Shown here: one piece after another, positions 8,898-17,249 of the stretch | How positions within the stretch are numbered: position 1 is the stretch's first letter | How the letters are laid out: each line of letters begins with the position of its first letter | NCBI GenBank assembly: GCA_018242725.1 | Contig: JAFEBI010000014.1 | Span: 17,386 to 81,385, forward strand | Direction: 5' to 3' | Origin: Nitrospira sp. | Lineage (GTDB): Bacteria; Nitrospirota; Nitrospiria; Nitrospirales; Nitrospiraceae | DNA: 64,000 nucleotides | Program-made: the position numbers and the translations under genes | The notes under the pieces: model-generated | What the model saw: only the letters and a program-made list of their open reading frames with translations | Told to the model about the DNA's origin: nothing | Database searches by the model: none

Positions 8898-8987
8898 ATG
8901 GTCGTTCGAGTGAGTAATGCAACGGGAGTGGTGTGGGATTCGGTCGGCGACGCCGTAGGACATGATTCGGTACGGAGCAGTCGATGA
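8898..8987 (+). CDS. Possible 29-aa leader ORF overlapping the fliQ start
   Basis: A 29-codon frame fills almost the whole fliP-fliQ gap and its TGA overlaps the fliQ ATG (ATGA). It resembles no known protein and has no good Shine-Dalgarno. It may serve only for translational coupling, or be chance. It is noted because a similar short frame overlaps the start of fliR. Confidence 0.2.
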   Translation: MVVRVSNATGVVWDSVGDAVGHDSVRSSR

Positions 8988-9253
8988 CACCTGAAATCGT
9001 GACGGAATTGGGCAGGCAGGCATTGGAAACCACGCTGCTCGTATCGGCTCCGATCTTAGGCCTGAGTCTGCTCGTCGGTCTGATCGTCAGTGCGTTCCAG
9101 GCCATGACTCAGCTGAACGAGGCGACGCTGACATTTGTTCCCAAAGTGTTGGCGCTCTTTGGGGCGTTATTACTGTTTCTCCCGTGGATGTTGAACGTCA
9201 TGACGACGTTCATGGCAAATCTCTTGATGAACATTCCGAACTACGTGCGCTAG
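8984..9253 (+). CDS. fliQ: Flagellar export gate protein FliQ
   Basis: FliQ wraps around the FliP/FliR gate in the inner membrane. The 89-residue protein has two transmembrane hairpin helices (about 15-40 and 50-75) and the conserved core GLIVSAFQAMTQLNEATLTF followed by FVPKVLALF. Position between fliP and fliR and exact family length make the call secure. Confidence 0.96.
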   Translation: MTPEIVTELGRQALETTLLVSAPILGLSLLVGLIVSAFQAMTQLNEATLTFVPKVLALFGALLLFLPWMLNVMTTFMANLLMNIPNYVR

Positions 9254-9270
9254 CGGCTTGTTGAAATACG

Positions 9271-9396
9271 ATGGTGAAGATCTTGAAACCTCGTCGTCAT
9301 GGATGCCCAGAAAGTGATGGCGAGGCGCTCGGCGATGTGCGGATCAACTTAGACGAACTGCTTCAACCGGATGCGAGAAAGGAACGATGGCGCTGA
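9271..9396 (+). CDS. Possible 41-aa ORF overlapping the fliR start
   Basis: A 41-codon frame with an ATG at 9271 fills the fliQ-fliR gap and stops 10 bases inside fliR, a layout often seen for coupled genes. Its product is charged (ending LDELLQPDARKERWR) with no recognisable domain. No Shine-Dalgarno is visible. It may be a small accessory peptide, a coupling leader, or chance. Confidence 0.3.
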   Translation: MVKILKPRRHGCPESDGEALGDVRINLDELLQPDARKERWR

Positions 9397-10175
9397 CACA
9401 CACCATTCAGGTGCTCCTTCCCGAGTTTCAAGCGTTCTTGGTTCTCATTTCTCGAATCGGAGGACTGCTCGCCGCATTGCCGGTGCTGAGTGGAAACTCA
9501 GTTCCGTTGAAGGTGAAAGGAGCATTGGTGCTGGCGTTGGGAGTGCTGTTGGCTCCTTTGATCCATCTTCCGGCGGTGCCTTACGATCCCCTTGTACTGG
9601 CCGCCGGGCTGCTCAGCGAACTGGTGATCGGGTTGGCGATTGGGTTGGCTGTCCGGCTGTTTTTCGGCGCGTTCGAGGTCGCGGGAGAAATGATCGGCGT
9701 TCAGATGGGATTCGGTGTGGTGCAGCTTCTTGATCCCGCCACATCTCGCCAGACACCGCTGATGGCGCAGTTCTTCACCCTGTTGGCGTCCCTCGTCCTG
9801 CTCTCATTGAACGCGCACATGCTCATCGTGGCGACTATTTTGTCCAGCTATGAATCCATCCCGGCATTCGGAGCCGCTCTTCCTGCCGGAGCGGGAGATG
9901 CGGTGCTGCGTCTCTCTCAACACATGTTCATGGTCGGCCTCAAGCTTGCCGCTCCGGTGCTCGTGATCATTCTGATGATCAACATCCTGCTCGCGATTCT
10001 TGGACGGGCGGTCAGTCAAGTCAACGTGTTCTCGCTGAGCTTCCCGATCACCATTGTCGGAGGATTGGCGGTACTCAGCGTATCGATGCCGTTTACCGTG
10101 GAACTCCTGATCCAGGAAGTCGAACGATTGCAATTTGCGATCTTTGGGCTCCTGAAGGCACTGGGACATGGCTGA
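9387..10175 (+). CDS. fliR: Flagellar export gate protein FliR
   Basis: FliR completes the FliP-FliQ-FliR export gate. The 262 residues contain about six hydrophobic segments and conserved FliR landmarks: ISRIGGLLAALPVLSG near residue 24, AFEVAGEMIGVQMGFG near 95-110, and LLMINILLAILGRAVSQVNVF-type sequence near 195-215. AAGGA sits just before the ATG. It overlaps flhB by 8 bases (ATGGCTGA), so the two are translationally coupled. Confidence 0.95.
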   Translation: MALTHTIQVLLPEFQAFLVLISRIGGLLAALPVLSGNSVPLKVKGALVLALGVLLAPLIHLPAVPYDPLVLAAGLLSELVIGLAIGLAVRLFFGAFEVAGEMIGVQMGFGVVQLLDPATSRQTPLMAQFFTLLASLVLLSLNAHMLIVATILSSYESIPAFGAALPAGAGDAVLRLSQHMFMVGLKLAAPVLVIILMINILLAILGRAVSQVNVFSLSFPITIVGGLAVLSVSMPFTVELLIQEVERLQFAIFGLLKALGHG

Positions 10176-11244
10176 GGACCGGGGAAATAAAACAGAGCCG
10201 GCGACCCCTAAACGCAAGGAGGAGGCGCGCAAGCAAGGGCAGGTCGCCGTGAGTCGCGACGTGTCGACGGCGGCCGTGCTCTTAGGCGGCGTGGGGTTGT
10301 TGGGCTCCATGTTGCCGATCGGGCTCCAGAAAATGACCGAGATGACTCGTCAAGGTTTGACGCTTCCGTTTCCTGGAGCGTGGTATCGAGAGATCTCACC
10401 TGATCAGGTCTACACAATTTTGATTCAGACCGGTGTGACGGTAGGCGTGTTGAGCCTTCCGATTGTGTTGGGAGTCGTCGTGCTGGGCAGTATAGCCACT
10501 CTCCTCCAAACCGGTTTGTTATGGCGAGCGAATGCCTTTCAACTCGATTGGAGTCGAATCAATCCAGCCAAAGGGTTCTCACGCCTGGCCTCGTTGCGAT
10601 CCGTCATGGAACTCGTCAAGGGTCTGCTCAAGATCGCCATCATCACAGGAATCGGGCTTTGGGTCACCCGCCATGACGTGCTGCGGATTCCGGAGCTGAT
10701 CCAGTTTGAGTTGAGCGGCGTACTCCCGCTGGCGGGGAATCTTGCGTTCAAGGTCGGGTTGGCGGTGTCGGGAGCGATCGCGCTGCTGGCTGTCTTTGAC
10801 TATGCCTATCAGCGATATGAATGGGAACGCAGTCTCCGCATGTCGAAGGAGGAGATCAAAGAAGAACACAAGGCAGCGGAAGGCGATCCTCTGATTAAAA
10901 GTCGCGTACGAACTGTCCAGCGTGAGTTGGTGAAAAAGCGCATGCTGGCGGCCGTCAAAACCGCCGATGTCGTGATTACGAACCCCACGCACTTGGCTGT
11001 GGCACTGAAGTATGACACCGCCACGATGACGGCTCCGGTCGTGGTTGCCAAAGGCGCCGGCGTGATCGCGGAACGAATCAGAGAGTTGGCACGGCATCAT
11101 AGCGTGCCGGTCGTGGAAAATAAGTTCGTCGCCAGGACGATATTCAGGCTCGTCGATATCGGGAAAGAAATTCCGAATGATCTCTATCGCGCGGTGGCGG
11201 AGATCCTGGCCTTTGTGTATCGCGCGAGAGGGGGCATGGCGTGA
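10168..11244 (+). CDS. flhB: Flagellar export switch protein FlhB
   Basis: FlhB controls substrate switching from rod/hook to filament by self-cleavage. The 358 residues begin with the conserved EDRGNKTEPATPKRKEEARK, continue through four transmembrane helices (about 30-215), and end in the cytoplasmic autocleavage domain with the N-P-T-H motif at residues 272-275 (TNPTHLAVALKYD). The DYAYQRYEWERSLRMSKEE linker is also canonical. The intact NPTH fits the presence of FliK in the same cluster. Confidence 0.97.
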   Translation: MAEDRGNKTEPATPKRKEEARKQGQVAVSRDVSTAAVLLGGVGLLGSMLPIGLQKMTEMTRQGLTLPFPGAWYREISPDQVYTILIQTGVTVGVLSLPIVLGVVVLGSIATLLQTGLLWRANAFQLDWSRINPAKGFSRLASLRSVMELVKGLLKIAIITGIGLWVTRHDVLRIPELIQFELSGVLPLAGNLAFKVGLAVSGAIALLAVFDYAYQRYEWERSLRMSKEEIKEEHKAAEGDPLIKSRVRTVQRELVKKRMLAAVKTADVVITNPTHLAVALKYDTATMTAPVVVAKGAGVIAERIRELARHHSVPVVENKFVARTIFRLVDIGKEIPNDLYRAVAEILAFVYRARGGMA

Positions 11245-11267
11245 GTCGGTCGTAAGTTCTATCCATT

Positions 11268-13364
11268 ATGGCAACCGTCACGGAACCAGCGGGCGCACCG
11301 CACTTCATCAAACACCCGGACGTTCTCATGTCCGTGGGGGTTGTCGCCATTCTCATGGTGATGCTCCTGCCGTTGCCGCGGTTCATCCTCGACTTGTTGC
11401 TCAGCTTCGATATCACCCTCTCCGTCATCATCCTCTTGGTCGGCCTTCAAGTACGCCGCCCGATCGAATTTTCGGTCTTCCCGTCGATTCTCTTGATGAT
11501 TACGTTGTTCCGATTGTCGCTGAATATCGCCTCGACGCGACTCATCCTTCTGCATGGCAACGAGGGAGCCGGGGCAGCCGGTGAGGTCATTCGGGCGTTC
11601 GGAAATTTTATTGTCGGCGGCAATTACACCGTCGGGCTCGTGGTCTTTACGATTCTCGTCGTGATCAATTTTGTGGTGGTCACCAAAGGAGCGGGCCGTG
11701 TCGCCGAAGTTGCGGCGCGCTTCACGTTGGATGCGATGCCGGGGAAACAGATGAGCATCGATGCGGATCTGAATGCCGGGCTGATCAATGAAGCCGACGC
11801 GCGCCGGCGACGGCGCGAAATCACCGAGGAGGCAGACTTCTACGGGTCGATGGACGGCGCCAGTAAGTTTGTTCGAGGGGACGCTATCGCGGCGGTGATC
11901 ATCACCTTGGTCAATATCCTCGGCGGCCTCGCCATCGGTATTTTGCAACAAGGGATGAGTCCGGGACTCGCGGCGCAAACGTATACGGTGTTGACCGTCG
12001 GTGAAGGACTGGTCGCGCAGATCCCCGCTCTCATTGTATCGACCGCAGCGGGTATTGTCGTGACGCGAGCAGCTTCAGACATGGACTTGGGAGGGGCGAT
12101 GACAAAGCAATTGCTGATGTCCCCCAAGCCGGTCGGAATTGCAGCGGGGATTCTTCTCGCGCTCGGCTTAGTCCCTGGCCTGCCGCATCTGGCATTCCTG
12201 GTATTAGGCAGTGCAGTGGCGTGGATGGCCTATTACTTGCACCAAGAGGAACTTCGGGAAGCTGCCCCAACCCCGGCGCCTGCGGCTCCTAAAGCTGATG
12301 AGGGGCCGACCCGCGTGGCTCCGTTGGATCTGATGGAGGTGCAAGTGGGCTATGGATTGATTGGCCTGGTGGAAGGGACCCAAGGCACCGCATTGCTCGA
12401 CCGGATCAAAGCGCTCCGGCGGCAGTTCGCGGAAACGATGGGATTCGTCGTGCCACCCATCCACATCCGCGATAATTTACAGTTGAGGCCGAACGAATAC
12501 GCCATCGTGTTGAAGGGAGTGGAGGTCGCCAAAGCGGATGTGTTGCCCGGGCATCTGTTGGCGATTGATCCAGGGACGGGGCAGAAGGGGGTGGTCCAAG
12601 GCATTGCGACGAAAGAGCCTGCATTCGGGCTGCCGGCGCTCTGGATTCCGGAAGATGGAAGAGAACAGGCTCAGATTGCCGGGTATACCGTTGTGGATGC
12701 GAGTTCTGCCATCGCCACTCATCTTTCAGAACTCGTGAAGCGGTATGGTCACGAATTGTTGGGGCGCCAGGAGGTTCAGGCGCTTCTGGATGAGGTTGGG
12801 AAATCCCATCCCAAGCTGGTGGAAGAGCTGATTCCGACGATGGTTCCGTTGGGAACGGTGGTTCGGGTTCTCGGCAATTTGCTCAAGGAGGGTATTCCGA
12901 TTCGGGACTTACGCTCCATTCTGGAGGCGATTTCTGATCAAGCCGTGAACAGTAAAGATCCTGAGCTGTTGACAGAATATGCCCGACAAGCTTTGGCGAG
13001 AACGATCACCAAACAGTATCAAGCATCGGACGGCAGCTTGCAGGTCATTACGTTGGATCCTCGGCTCGATCGGTCGCTGGCCGATCAAGTTGCGGCACTT
13101 CCGCCTGGCGCGGCCTTACAGCTTGATCCGACCCTGTCGCACAAGCTTCTGACGGGAATTAAACAGGCGGCTGAACGAGTTGCGGCTCGAGGGCAACAAC
13201 CGATCGTCATTTGCTCACAGGCCGTTCGGCGGCATCTTCGTCGCCACAGCGATCGTATTCTTCATTCGGTTCCGGTGATGGGATTCAACGAAGTCGATTC
13301 CTTTGTTCGCTTACAATCGCTTGATACGGTGCGAGTCGACTTCGAGTTGGCACAGTCATCCTAG
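11268..13364 (+). CDS. flhA: Flagellar export gate protein FlhA
   Basis: FlhA is the proton-coupled export gate and chaperone-docking platform. The 698 residues include about eight transmembrane helices (20-310), the conserved cytosolic loop with EEADFYGSMDGASKFVRGD (about 190-208), and a large C-terminal cytoplasmic domain (about 345-690) with the segment EELIPTMVPLGTVVRVL. No Shine-Dalgarno is obvious before the ATG, but flhB ends 23 bases upstream and coupling is likely. Length is typical. Confidence 0.97.
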   Translation: MATVTEPAGAPHFIKHPDVLMSVGVVAILMVMLLPLPRFILDLLLSFDITLSVIILLVGLQVRRPIEFSVFPSILLMITLFRLSLNIASTRLILLHGNEGAGAAGEVIRAFGNFIVGGNYTVGLVVFTILVVINFVVVTKGAGRVAEVAARFTLDAMPGKQMSIDADLNAGLINEADARRRRREITEEADFYGSMDGASKFVRGDAIAAVIITLVNILGGLAIGILQQGMSPGLAAQTYTVLTVGEGLVAQIPALIVSTAAGIVVTRAASDMDLGGAMTKQLLMSPKPVGIAAGILLALGLVPGLPHLAFLVLGSAVAWMAYYLHQEELREAAPTPAPAAPKADEGPTRVAPLDLMEVQVGYGLIGLVEGTQGTALLDRIKALRRQFAETMGFVVPPIHIRDNLQLRPNEYAIVLKGVEVAKADVLPGHLLAIDPGTGQKGVVQGIATKEPAFGLPALWIPEDGREQAQIAGYTVVDASSAIATHLSELVKRYGHELLGRQEVQALLDEVGKSHPKLVEELIPTMVPLGTVVRVLGNLLKEGIPIRDLRSILEAISDQAVNSKDPELLTEYARQALARTITKQYQASDGSLQVITLDPRLDRSLADQVAALPPGAALQLDPTLSHKLLTGIKQAAERVAARGQQPIVICSQAVRRHLRRHSDRILHSVPVMGFNEVDSFVRLQSLDTVRVDFELAQSS

Positions 13365-13372
13365 GAGAACCG

Positions 13373-14719
13373 ATGAAGGTCAAGACATTTCACGCGCTCA
13401 CTATGCAGGATGCCCTCCGAGCCATTAAGGAGGAATTGGGGCCGGATGCCATTATCCTGTCGTCCAAAGAGGTTCGCGAGGGGGGGCGACTTCTACGAGT
13501 CTTCAATCACTCGGTGTTGGAGGTGATGGCGGCAGCTGAGTACGAGCGTCCCCAGGTCGCACGGGAGAGCGCACAGGTTCAAGAACCTGCGTCGACAGCG
13601 CGAATGTCAGGGGACAGCGAGTCGGCCATTGATTCGGCGAAGACTTTTAAGCAGACCTTACGTGGAGTGTTGGAACCTATCAATAGGACGAAACCGAGAA
13701 AGAAGAATCAACAGGAGCCGCCGCACAAGCCTGCCACATCGGGTGGGAAACCGAGTCGACTCCGCCAGGTACGGGCGGTGTATGACGAACTGAGTCAGGT
13801 GTTGCGCAATCTTTCTCCGGAAGCCTGTCCGCCACGGGTCGATCGCTCATTCCCGGTTCTTTCAACCCTTCGTCAATCATTGTGTGATCAAGGAATGCAT
13901 CCGTCCACGATCGAGTTGCTCCTCAGCGAGGCGCTGAAGACCGAGCCACGAGCGCATGTTCCAGACGAACAGGTGATGAGACGCGCGCTCCATCAGGAAG
14001 TCGTACGGCGTGTACGTGTCACCGGGCCGTTGGATCATGGCCGGGCACGTCCTGCCATTGAATTGTTCATCGGACCGAGCGGAGCCGGGAAAACGTCGGC
14101 TGTCGCCAAACTCGCTGCGTACTATCGCCGGGAGCAGCGGAAGTCGGTCGCTCTGATTACGTTTGATACCTATCGCGAGACCGCAGTGGAGCAGCTCCGA
14201 CGGTACGCCAAGATCATCGGAGTTCCGTTTGCCTGTGCGCTCTCGGCTCGGCAGGTGCAAGCGGGACTGCGCCGTCATGCGAAGGTGGACCTTGTGCTGA
14301 TGGATATGCCGGGAATTACCCCGGCAGATCTGGCCTTGGCGCACGATCTGTGTCGCCTGTTGAAGCAAGATTCTCTGACGACGCATCTGGTCTTGCCGGC
14401 CTCCATCAGCGCACGGGACGCCTGTCGAATGGCCGGCTGCGCGAGAGCACTTCCGGATCTCCGTCTGTTCTTTACCAAACTCGATGAAACGGAATCCTTC
14501 GGGACAATATTCGAAGCGGTGCATACGACGAGTGTCCCACTGTCGTACTGGAGTGTTGGCCGACGAGTCCCAGGGGACATCGAGGTCGCCACTCCCGAAG
14601 TGCTGGCTGCCAGGCTCACGATAGGTCGTGCGGAGCGTGTGCATGATCACGTCGGACAGTCGGATCAATCAGCGGAAGCGAGCTCGGCGTTGGCGGCAAC
14701 GGGAACCTATCACAGATAA
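13373..14719 (+). CDS. flhF: Flagellar biosynthesis GTPase FlhF
   Basis: FlhF is an SRP-type GTPase that sets the number and polar position of flagella. The N-terminal B domain opens with MKVKTFHALTMQDALRAIKE; a variable basic linker follows (about 70-150), then the N and G domains. Visible GTPase motifs are the P-loop GPSGAGKT (about 234-241), the FDTYRETAVEQLR segment, and TKLDET (G4). The G3 motif reads DMPG where DTAG or DTPG is usual, so GTPase behaviour may differ. It starts 8 bases after flhA and is followed by flhG, its usual partner. Confidence 0.93.
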   Translation: MKVKTFHALTMQDALRAIKEELGPDAIILSSKEVREGGRLLRVFNHSVLEVMAAAEYERPQVARESAQVQEPASTARMSGDSESAIDSAKTFKQTLRGVLEPINRTKPRKKNQQEPPHKPATSGGKPSRLRQVRAVYDELSQVLRNLSPEACPPRVDRSFPVLSTLRQSLCDQGMHPSTIELLLSEALKTEPRAHVPDEQVMRRALHQEVVRRVRVTGPLDHGRARPAIELFIGPSGAGKTSAVAKLAAYYRREQRKSVALITFDTYRETAVEQLRRYAKIIGVPFACALSARQVQAGLRRHAKVDLVLMDMPGITPADLALAHDLCRLLKQDSLTTHLVLPASISARDACRMAGCARALPDLRLFFTKLDETESFGTIFEAVHTTSVPLSYWSVGRRVPGDIEVATPEVLAARLTIGRAERVHDHVGQSDQSAEASSALAATGTYHR

Positions 14720-14738
14720 CGCGGTTGGAGGTCACACT

Positions 14739-15608
14739 ATGCAGCTCAGATCCAAATCGTCTGCCCTGGTGCCGGAGCCAGTCCGATCGGAAGGTGGGGC
14801 ATTTCCCCAAGTGATTGCCGTCTCAAGCGGAAAAGGTGGCGTGGGAAAAACCAATGTTGTGGCGAATGTGGGGATGGCTCTGACACAACTTGGGAAACGG
14901 GTCCTCATCCTGGATGCCGATCTCGGTCTTGGAAATCTTGACGTGCTTCTTGGCCTGGTCCCACGGCTCACGATTGAAGATGTGCTTGCTGGGACCCATA
15001 CATTCGACGAAATCGTGTTGAAAGGTCCCGCGGGTATTCATGTGTTGCCGGCGAGCTCCGGAGTCCCGCAGCTGACGACATTGACAGAATCCCAACAGCT
15101 CATCATCCAAGATCAGTTAGCACAGTTTTCCGGCGGGATGGATGTGCTGTTGATTGATACCGGCGCGGGTATTTCCACCAGTGTGACATTTTTTGCCGCC
15201 TCGGCTGATGAGACCGTGGTCGTGGTGTCTCCAGAACCCACATCGCTCACGGATGCCTATGCCTTGATCAAGGTCTTGGCGCGTCAATATCGTGAACGTC
15301 GCTTCAAAATATTGGTGAACCAAGCAAAAAGCCATCGAGAAGCATCTGAGGTGTTCGGAAAACTCGATGTCGCGGCGGATCGATTTTTGCATGTCGCTCT
15401 CGAGTTGATTGGAGCCATTCCTTATGACGACTATGTGCCGATGGCTGTCATGCAGCAGAAGGCGGTCCTGGAATTATTCCCTGAAGCACCGGCGTCCGAA
15501 GCGTTTAAAAAGTTAGCCAGGCAGATCGTGCAATGGCCGAAGCCTGCGCTTCCAAAAAGCTCGATGCAGTTGGTCTGGCAACGGTCGGCGACGCACGCCG
15601 GCAATTAG
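14739..15608 (+). CDS. flhG: Flagellar number regulator FlhG (MinD/ParA-type ATPase)
   Basis: FlhG stimulates FlhF and limits flagellar number. The ATG at 14739 follows a GGAGG site; earlier in-frame starts lie within flhF. The 289 residues contain a deviant Walker A motif SGKGGVGKT (residues 30-38), the LDADLGLGNLDVLLGL switch segment, DTGAGIS, and the MinD-like PEPTSLTDAYALIKVL. The extended N-terminus (about 24 residues before the ATPase core) may hold the FlhF-activating helix; this is inference. A second, separate MinD-like ATPase lies at 53.9 kb. Confidence 0.93.
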   Translation: MQLRSKSSALVPEPVRSEGGAFPQVIAVSSGKGGVGKTNVVANVGMALTQLGKRVLILDADLGLGNLDVLLGLVPRLTIEDVLAGTHTFDEIVLKGPAGIHVLPASSGVPQLTTLTESQQLIIQDQLAQFSGGMDVLLIDTGAGISTSVTFFAASADETVVVVSPEPTSLTDAYALIKVLARQYRERRFKILVNQAKSHREASEVFGKLDVAADRFLHVALELIGAIPYDDYVPMAVMQQKAVLELFPEAPASEAFKKLARQIVQWPKPALPKSSMQLVWQRSATHAGN

Positions 15609-15627
15609 CAAAAGGTTAGCAATTATT

Positions 15628-16377
15628 ATGAGCAAGGCGGCATTACCACACGAGCGGAAATCTTTCTCGGCGGAAGGGGCCAGACGTGAGCAACTGATCA
15701 AAGAGTTTGCCCATGTCATTCGTGCCATGGCCCATCGGCTGGCTTTCCGGCTGCCGGCCTATCTGGATGCAGAGGATCTGATTTCGGTCGGCACTATCGG
15801 ATTGATGGATGCGATGACAAAGTATGATCCGACAAGGGAAGCCAAGTTCAAAACGTATGCGGAGTTTCGTATTCGCGGCGCGATGCTCGATGAGATCCGC
15901 GCTATGGATTGGATTCCCCGATCGGTTCATGAGCGAATTTCCTTGCTCCAAAAAACCCACACTCTCCTCATGAGCCGCCTCGGTCGCCCGCCGCATGATG
16001 AGGAGGTTGCAACCGAGTTGAAGATGTCACTGGAAGAGCTGGATGAGTTCATCACACGTGCCAGAGGGGCGGTCATGATTAGTGTCGATGATCTGAGCCT
16101 CCACGAGCCGGACGGGCACAAAGTGGTGAAGATGTTGGCCGATACCCATACTCCTGATCCGCTCTCTTCATTGGTAAATGAACGAGAACGTGAGTCTATT
16201 GCCGGAGCGATTCAGATGTTGCCGGAAAAGGAACGGCTGGTCCTTACGCTGTACTACTACGAAGAACTTACCATGAAAGAAATTGGAGAACTTCTCAAGG
16301 TGACAGAATCGCGAGTCTGCCAAATCCATACGAAAGCCATCATCCGACTCAAAGCCACCCTCGAAGCGATCACCTAG
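15628..16377 (+). CDS. fliA: RNA polymerase sigma-28 factor FliA
   Basis: FliA directs transcription of late flagellar and chemotaxis genes. The 249 residues show region 2 (about 40-105, including DLISVGTIGLMDAMTKYDP), region 3 (about 110-175) and region 4 (about 195-247, LPEKERLVLTLYYYEELTMKEIG and the HTH LLKVTESRVCQIH). The family's length and flhF-flhG-fliA order are normal. At least seven matches to its expected promoter occur in this window, and its anti-sigma factor FlgM is encoded at 25.6 kb. Confidence 0.97.
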   Translation: MSKAALPHERKSFSAEGARREQLIKEFAHVIRAMAHRLAFRLPAYLDAEDLISVGTIGLMDAMTKYDPTREAKFKTYAEFRIRGAMLDEIRAMDWIPRSVHERISLLQKTHTLLMSRLGRPPHDEEVATELKMSLEELDEFITRARGAVMISVDDLSLHEPDGHKVVKMLADTHTPDPLSSLVNERERESIAGAIQMLPEKERLVLTLYYYEELTMKEIGELLKVTESRVCQIHTKAIIRLKATLEAIT

Positions 16378-16405
16378 GAGTCACCCGGAAGATCGCGACG
16401 GCGGT

Positions 16406-16443
16406 CAGGAAAAATGTGCCGCCTGCCGGGCAGAATCTATCCT
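16406..16443. repeat. Left copy of a 38-bp imperfect palindromic repeat
   Basis: This copy begins CAGGAAAAATG and ends AATCTATCCT, with a central CTGCCGGGCAG palindrome. It matches 32 of 38 bases with the copy at 20260-20297. The two copies flank the non-flagellar interruption between fliA and flgF, 29 bases after the fliA stop here. It may be a REP-like dispersed element or the trace of a mobile unit. Confidence 0.55.
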
Positions 16444-16729
16444 CCCGCCGTGCGGTTGCGAATGGTGTCATCACGGGCTCAGAAAATTAACAAAGCGATG
16501 GAGGCCGCGCCACCGTTCTTGCTGCCGCCTAAAACAAATGCTCGCCTGGGCTCACCTCACGGAGCCGATGGTGGTCGATGATGTCCGGCGTATTCTTGCC
16601 GACCTGTTGGCGGCTTCAGCCACGTGGCGTACAGTAGACCAGTGAGGTCTCTGCGCGCTGTGGCACCGGACCGGTGTGGCTGTTGATGGTGATGCACGGT
16701 TCAAGATTTGCCCCCTATGTTGACGGCAC

Positions 16730-16852
16730 TTGCCCGATGTGATCGAAGAGGAAAAGGTAAAAGCCGAATTCAAAGATGGGGTGCTGAGTCTCTATCTGCC
16801 GAAGTCGGAGAAGGCGAAACCGAAAACCATTGAAGTAAAGATGGCGGCATAA
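16730..16852 (+). pseudogene. Truncated Hsp20 small heat-shock protein gene (C-terminal remnant)
   Basis: An open stretch of about 40 codons reads LPDVIEEEKVKAEFKDGV, then LSLYLPKSEKAKPK and a short IEVKMAA end before TAA. This is the end of the alpha-crystallin domain of bacterial Hsp20 (EKVKAEFKDGVL plus LPKSE). A stop lies only four codons upstream in frame and no start or remaining two-thirds of the domain is present. It is a 3' gene fragment, probably not expressed as a functional chaperone. Confidence 0.75.
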
Positions 16853-16969
16853 GCTGCTTGCAGAAAGTTTCTTTGAGCGAAGGCTCTCCTCCCGTGGCAG
16901 GCCTTTGTCATGTTGGGGACGCCCTCATCAAAAACTCTGTTCACGAGGAAACCCAACGGCAGAGGAAGC

Positions 16970-17001
16970 GGCTCCACTTGCCTGCCGACGGGAGTGGAGC
17001 C
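16970..17001 (-). terminator. Hairpin downstream of the thioredoxin-like gene
   Basis: GGCTCCACT (16970-16978) and AGTGGAGCC (16993-17001) form a perfect 9-bp stem with a 14-base loop, 11 bases past the minus-strand stop at 17013. No T-run follows, so it is only a probable terminator. Confidence 0.45.
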
Positions 17002-17012
17002 ACAACATCACC

Positions 17013-17249
17013 CTACTTCAAGGCATCGAGTCCGGCTCCGAAGTTAATATGAAACGGCTGCCCATCAAGCACGAGAGCTGGGACGGACTTGACCCCGGCA
17101 GCCTCGGCTTCTGTGATGCGGCCCTTCTGTTGTCCCAAATGCACAATCTCAACGTTGTAGCGCGAACGGTCAAGCGCATTCGCAACGTTCTGCTCTGCGT
17201 CAACGCATACAGGACAACCTGCGTGGTAAAACACTGCTTTCTTGCTCAT
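17013..17249 (-). CDS. Small thioredoxin/glutaredoxin-like protein, 78 aa
   Basis: The start at 17249 has an AAGGGAG Shine-Dalgarno five bases upstream; longer in-frame versions add non-conserved sequence. The protein begins MSKKAVFYHAGCPVCVDAEQ, with a redox CPVC motif at residues 12-15, and has the cis-proline region VKSVPALVLDGQ (about 54-65). This is a minimal thioredoxin fold without a signal peptide, so it is probably a cytoplasmic thiol-disulfide protein. It is the only intact minus-strand gene between fliA and flgF and has no evident link to flagella. Confidence 0.8.
   Translation of the reverse strand: MSKKAVFYHAGCPVCVDAEQNVANALDRSRYNVEIVHLGQQKGRITEAEAAGVKSVPALVLDGQPFHINFGAGLDALK

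Larger units (their letters stand above)
16378..17012. other. Degraded region after fliA (left part of the 4-kb interruption)
   Basis: No intact gene is seen. Near the left edge is the 38-bp repeat listed separately. A 35-codon frame at 16538-16645 (starting MLAWAHLTEPMVVDDVRR) is open further upstream without a start codon and reads like a fragment of an unknown coding sequence. At 16730-16852 lies the tail of an Hsp20 gene. The right end holds a hairpin that may terminate the minus-strand thioredoxin gene. Confidence 0.55.

Noticed and set aside
11259..11978. Long minus-strand open frame (239 codons) inside flhA
   Set aside because: It is fully antisense to a certain flhA gene, is rich in D, H, R and E typical of reverse-complement reading of high-GC genes, and has no ribosome site or recognisable domain.
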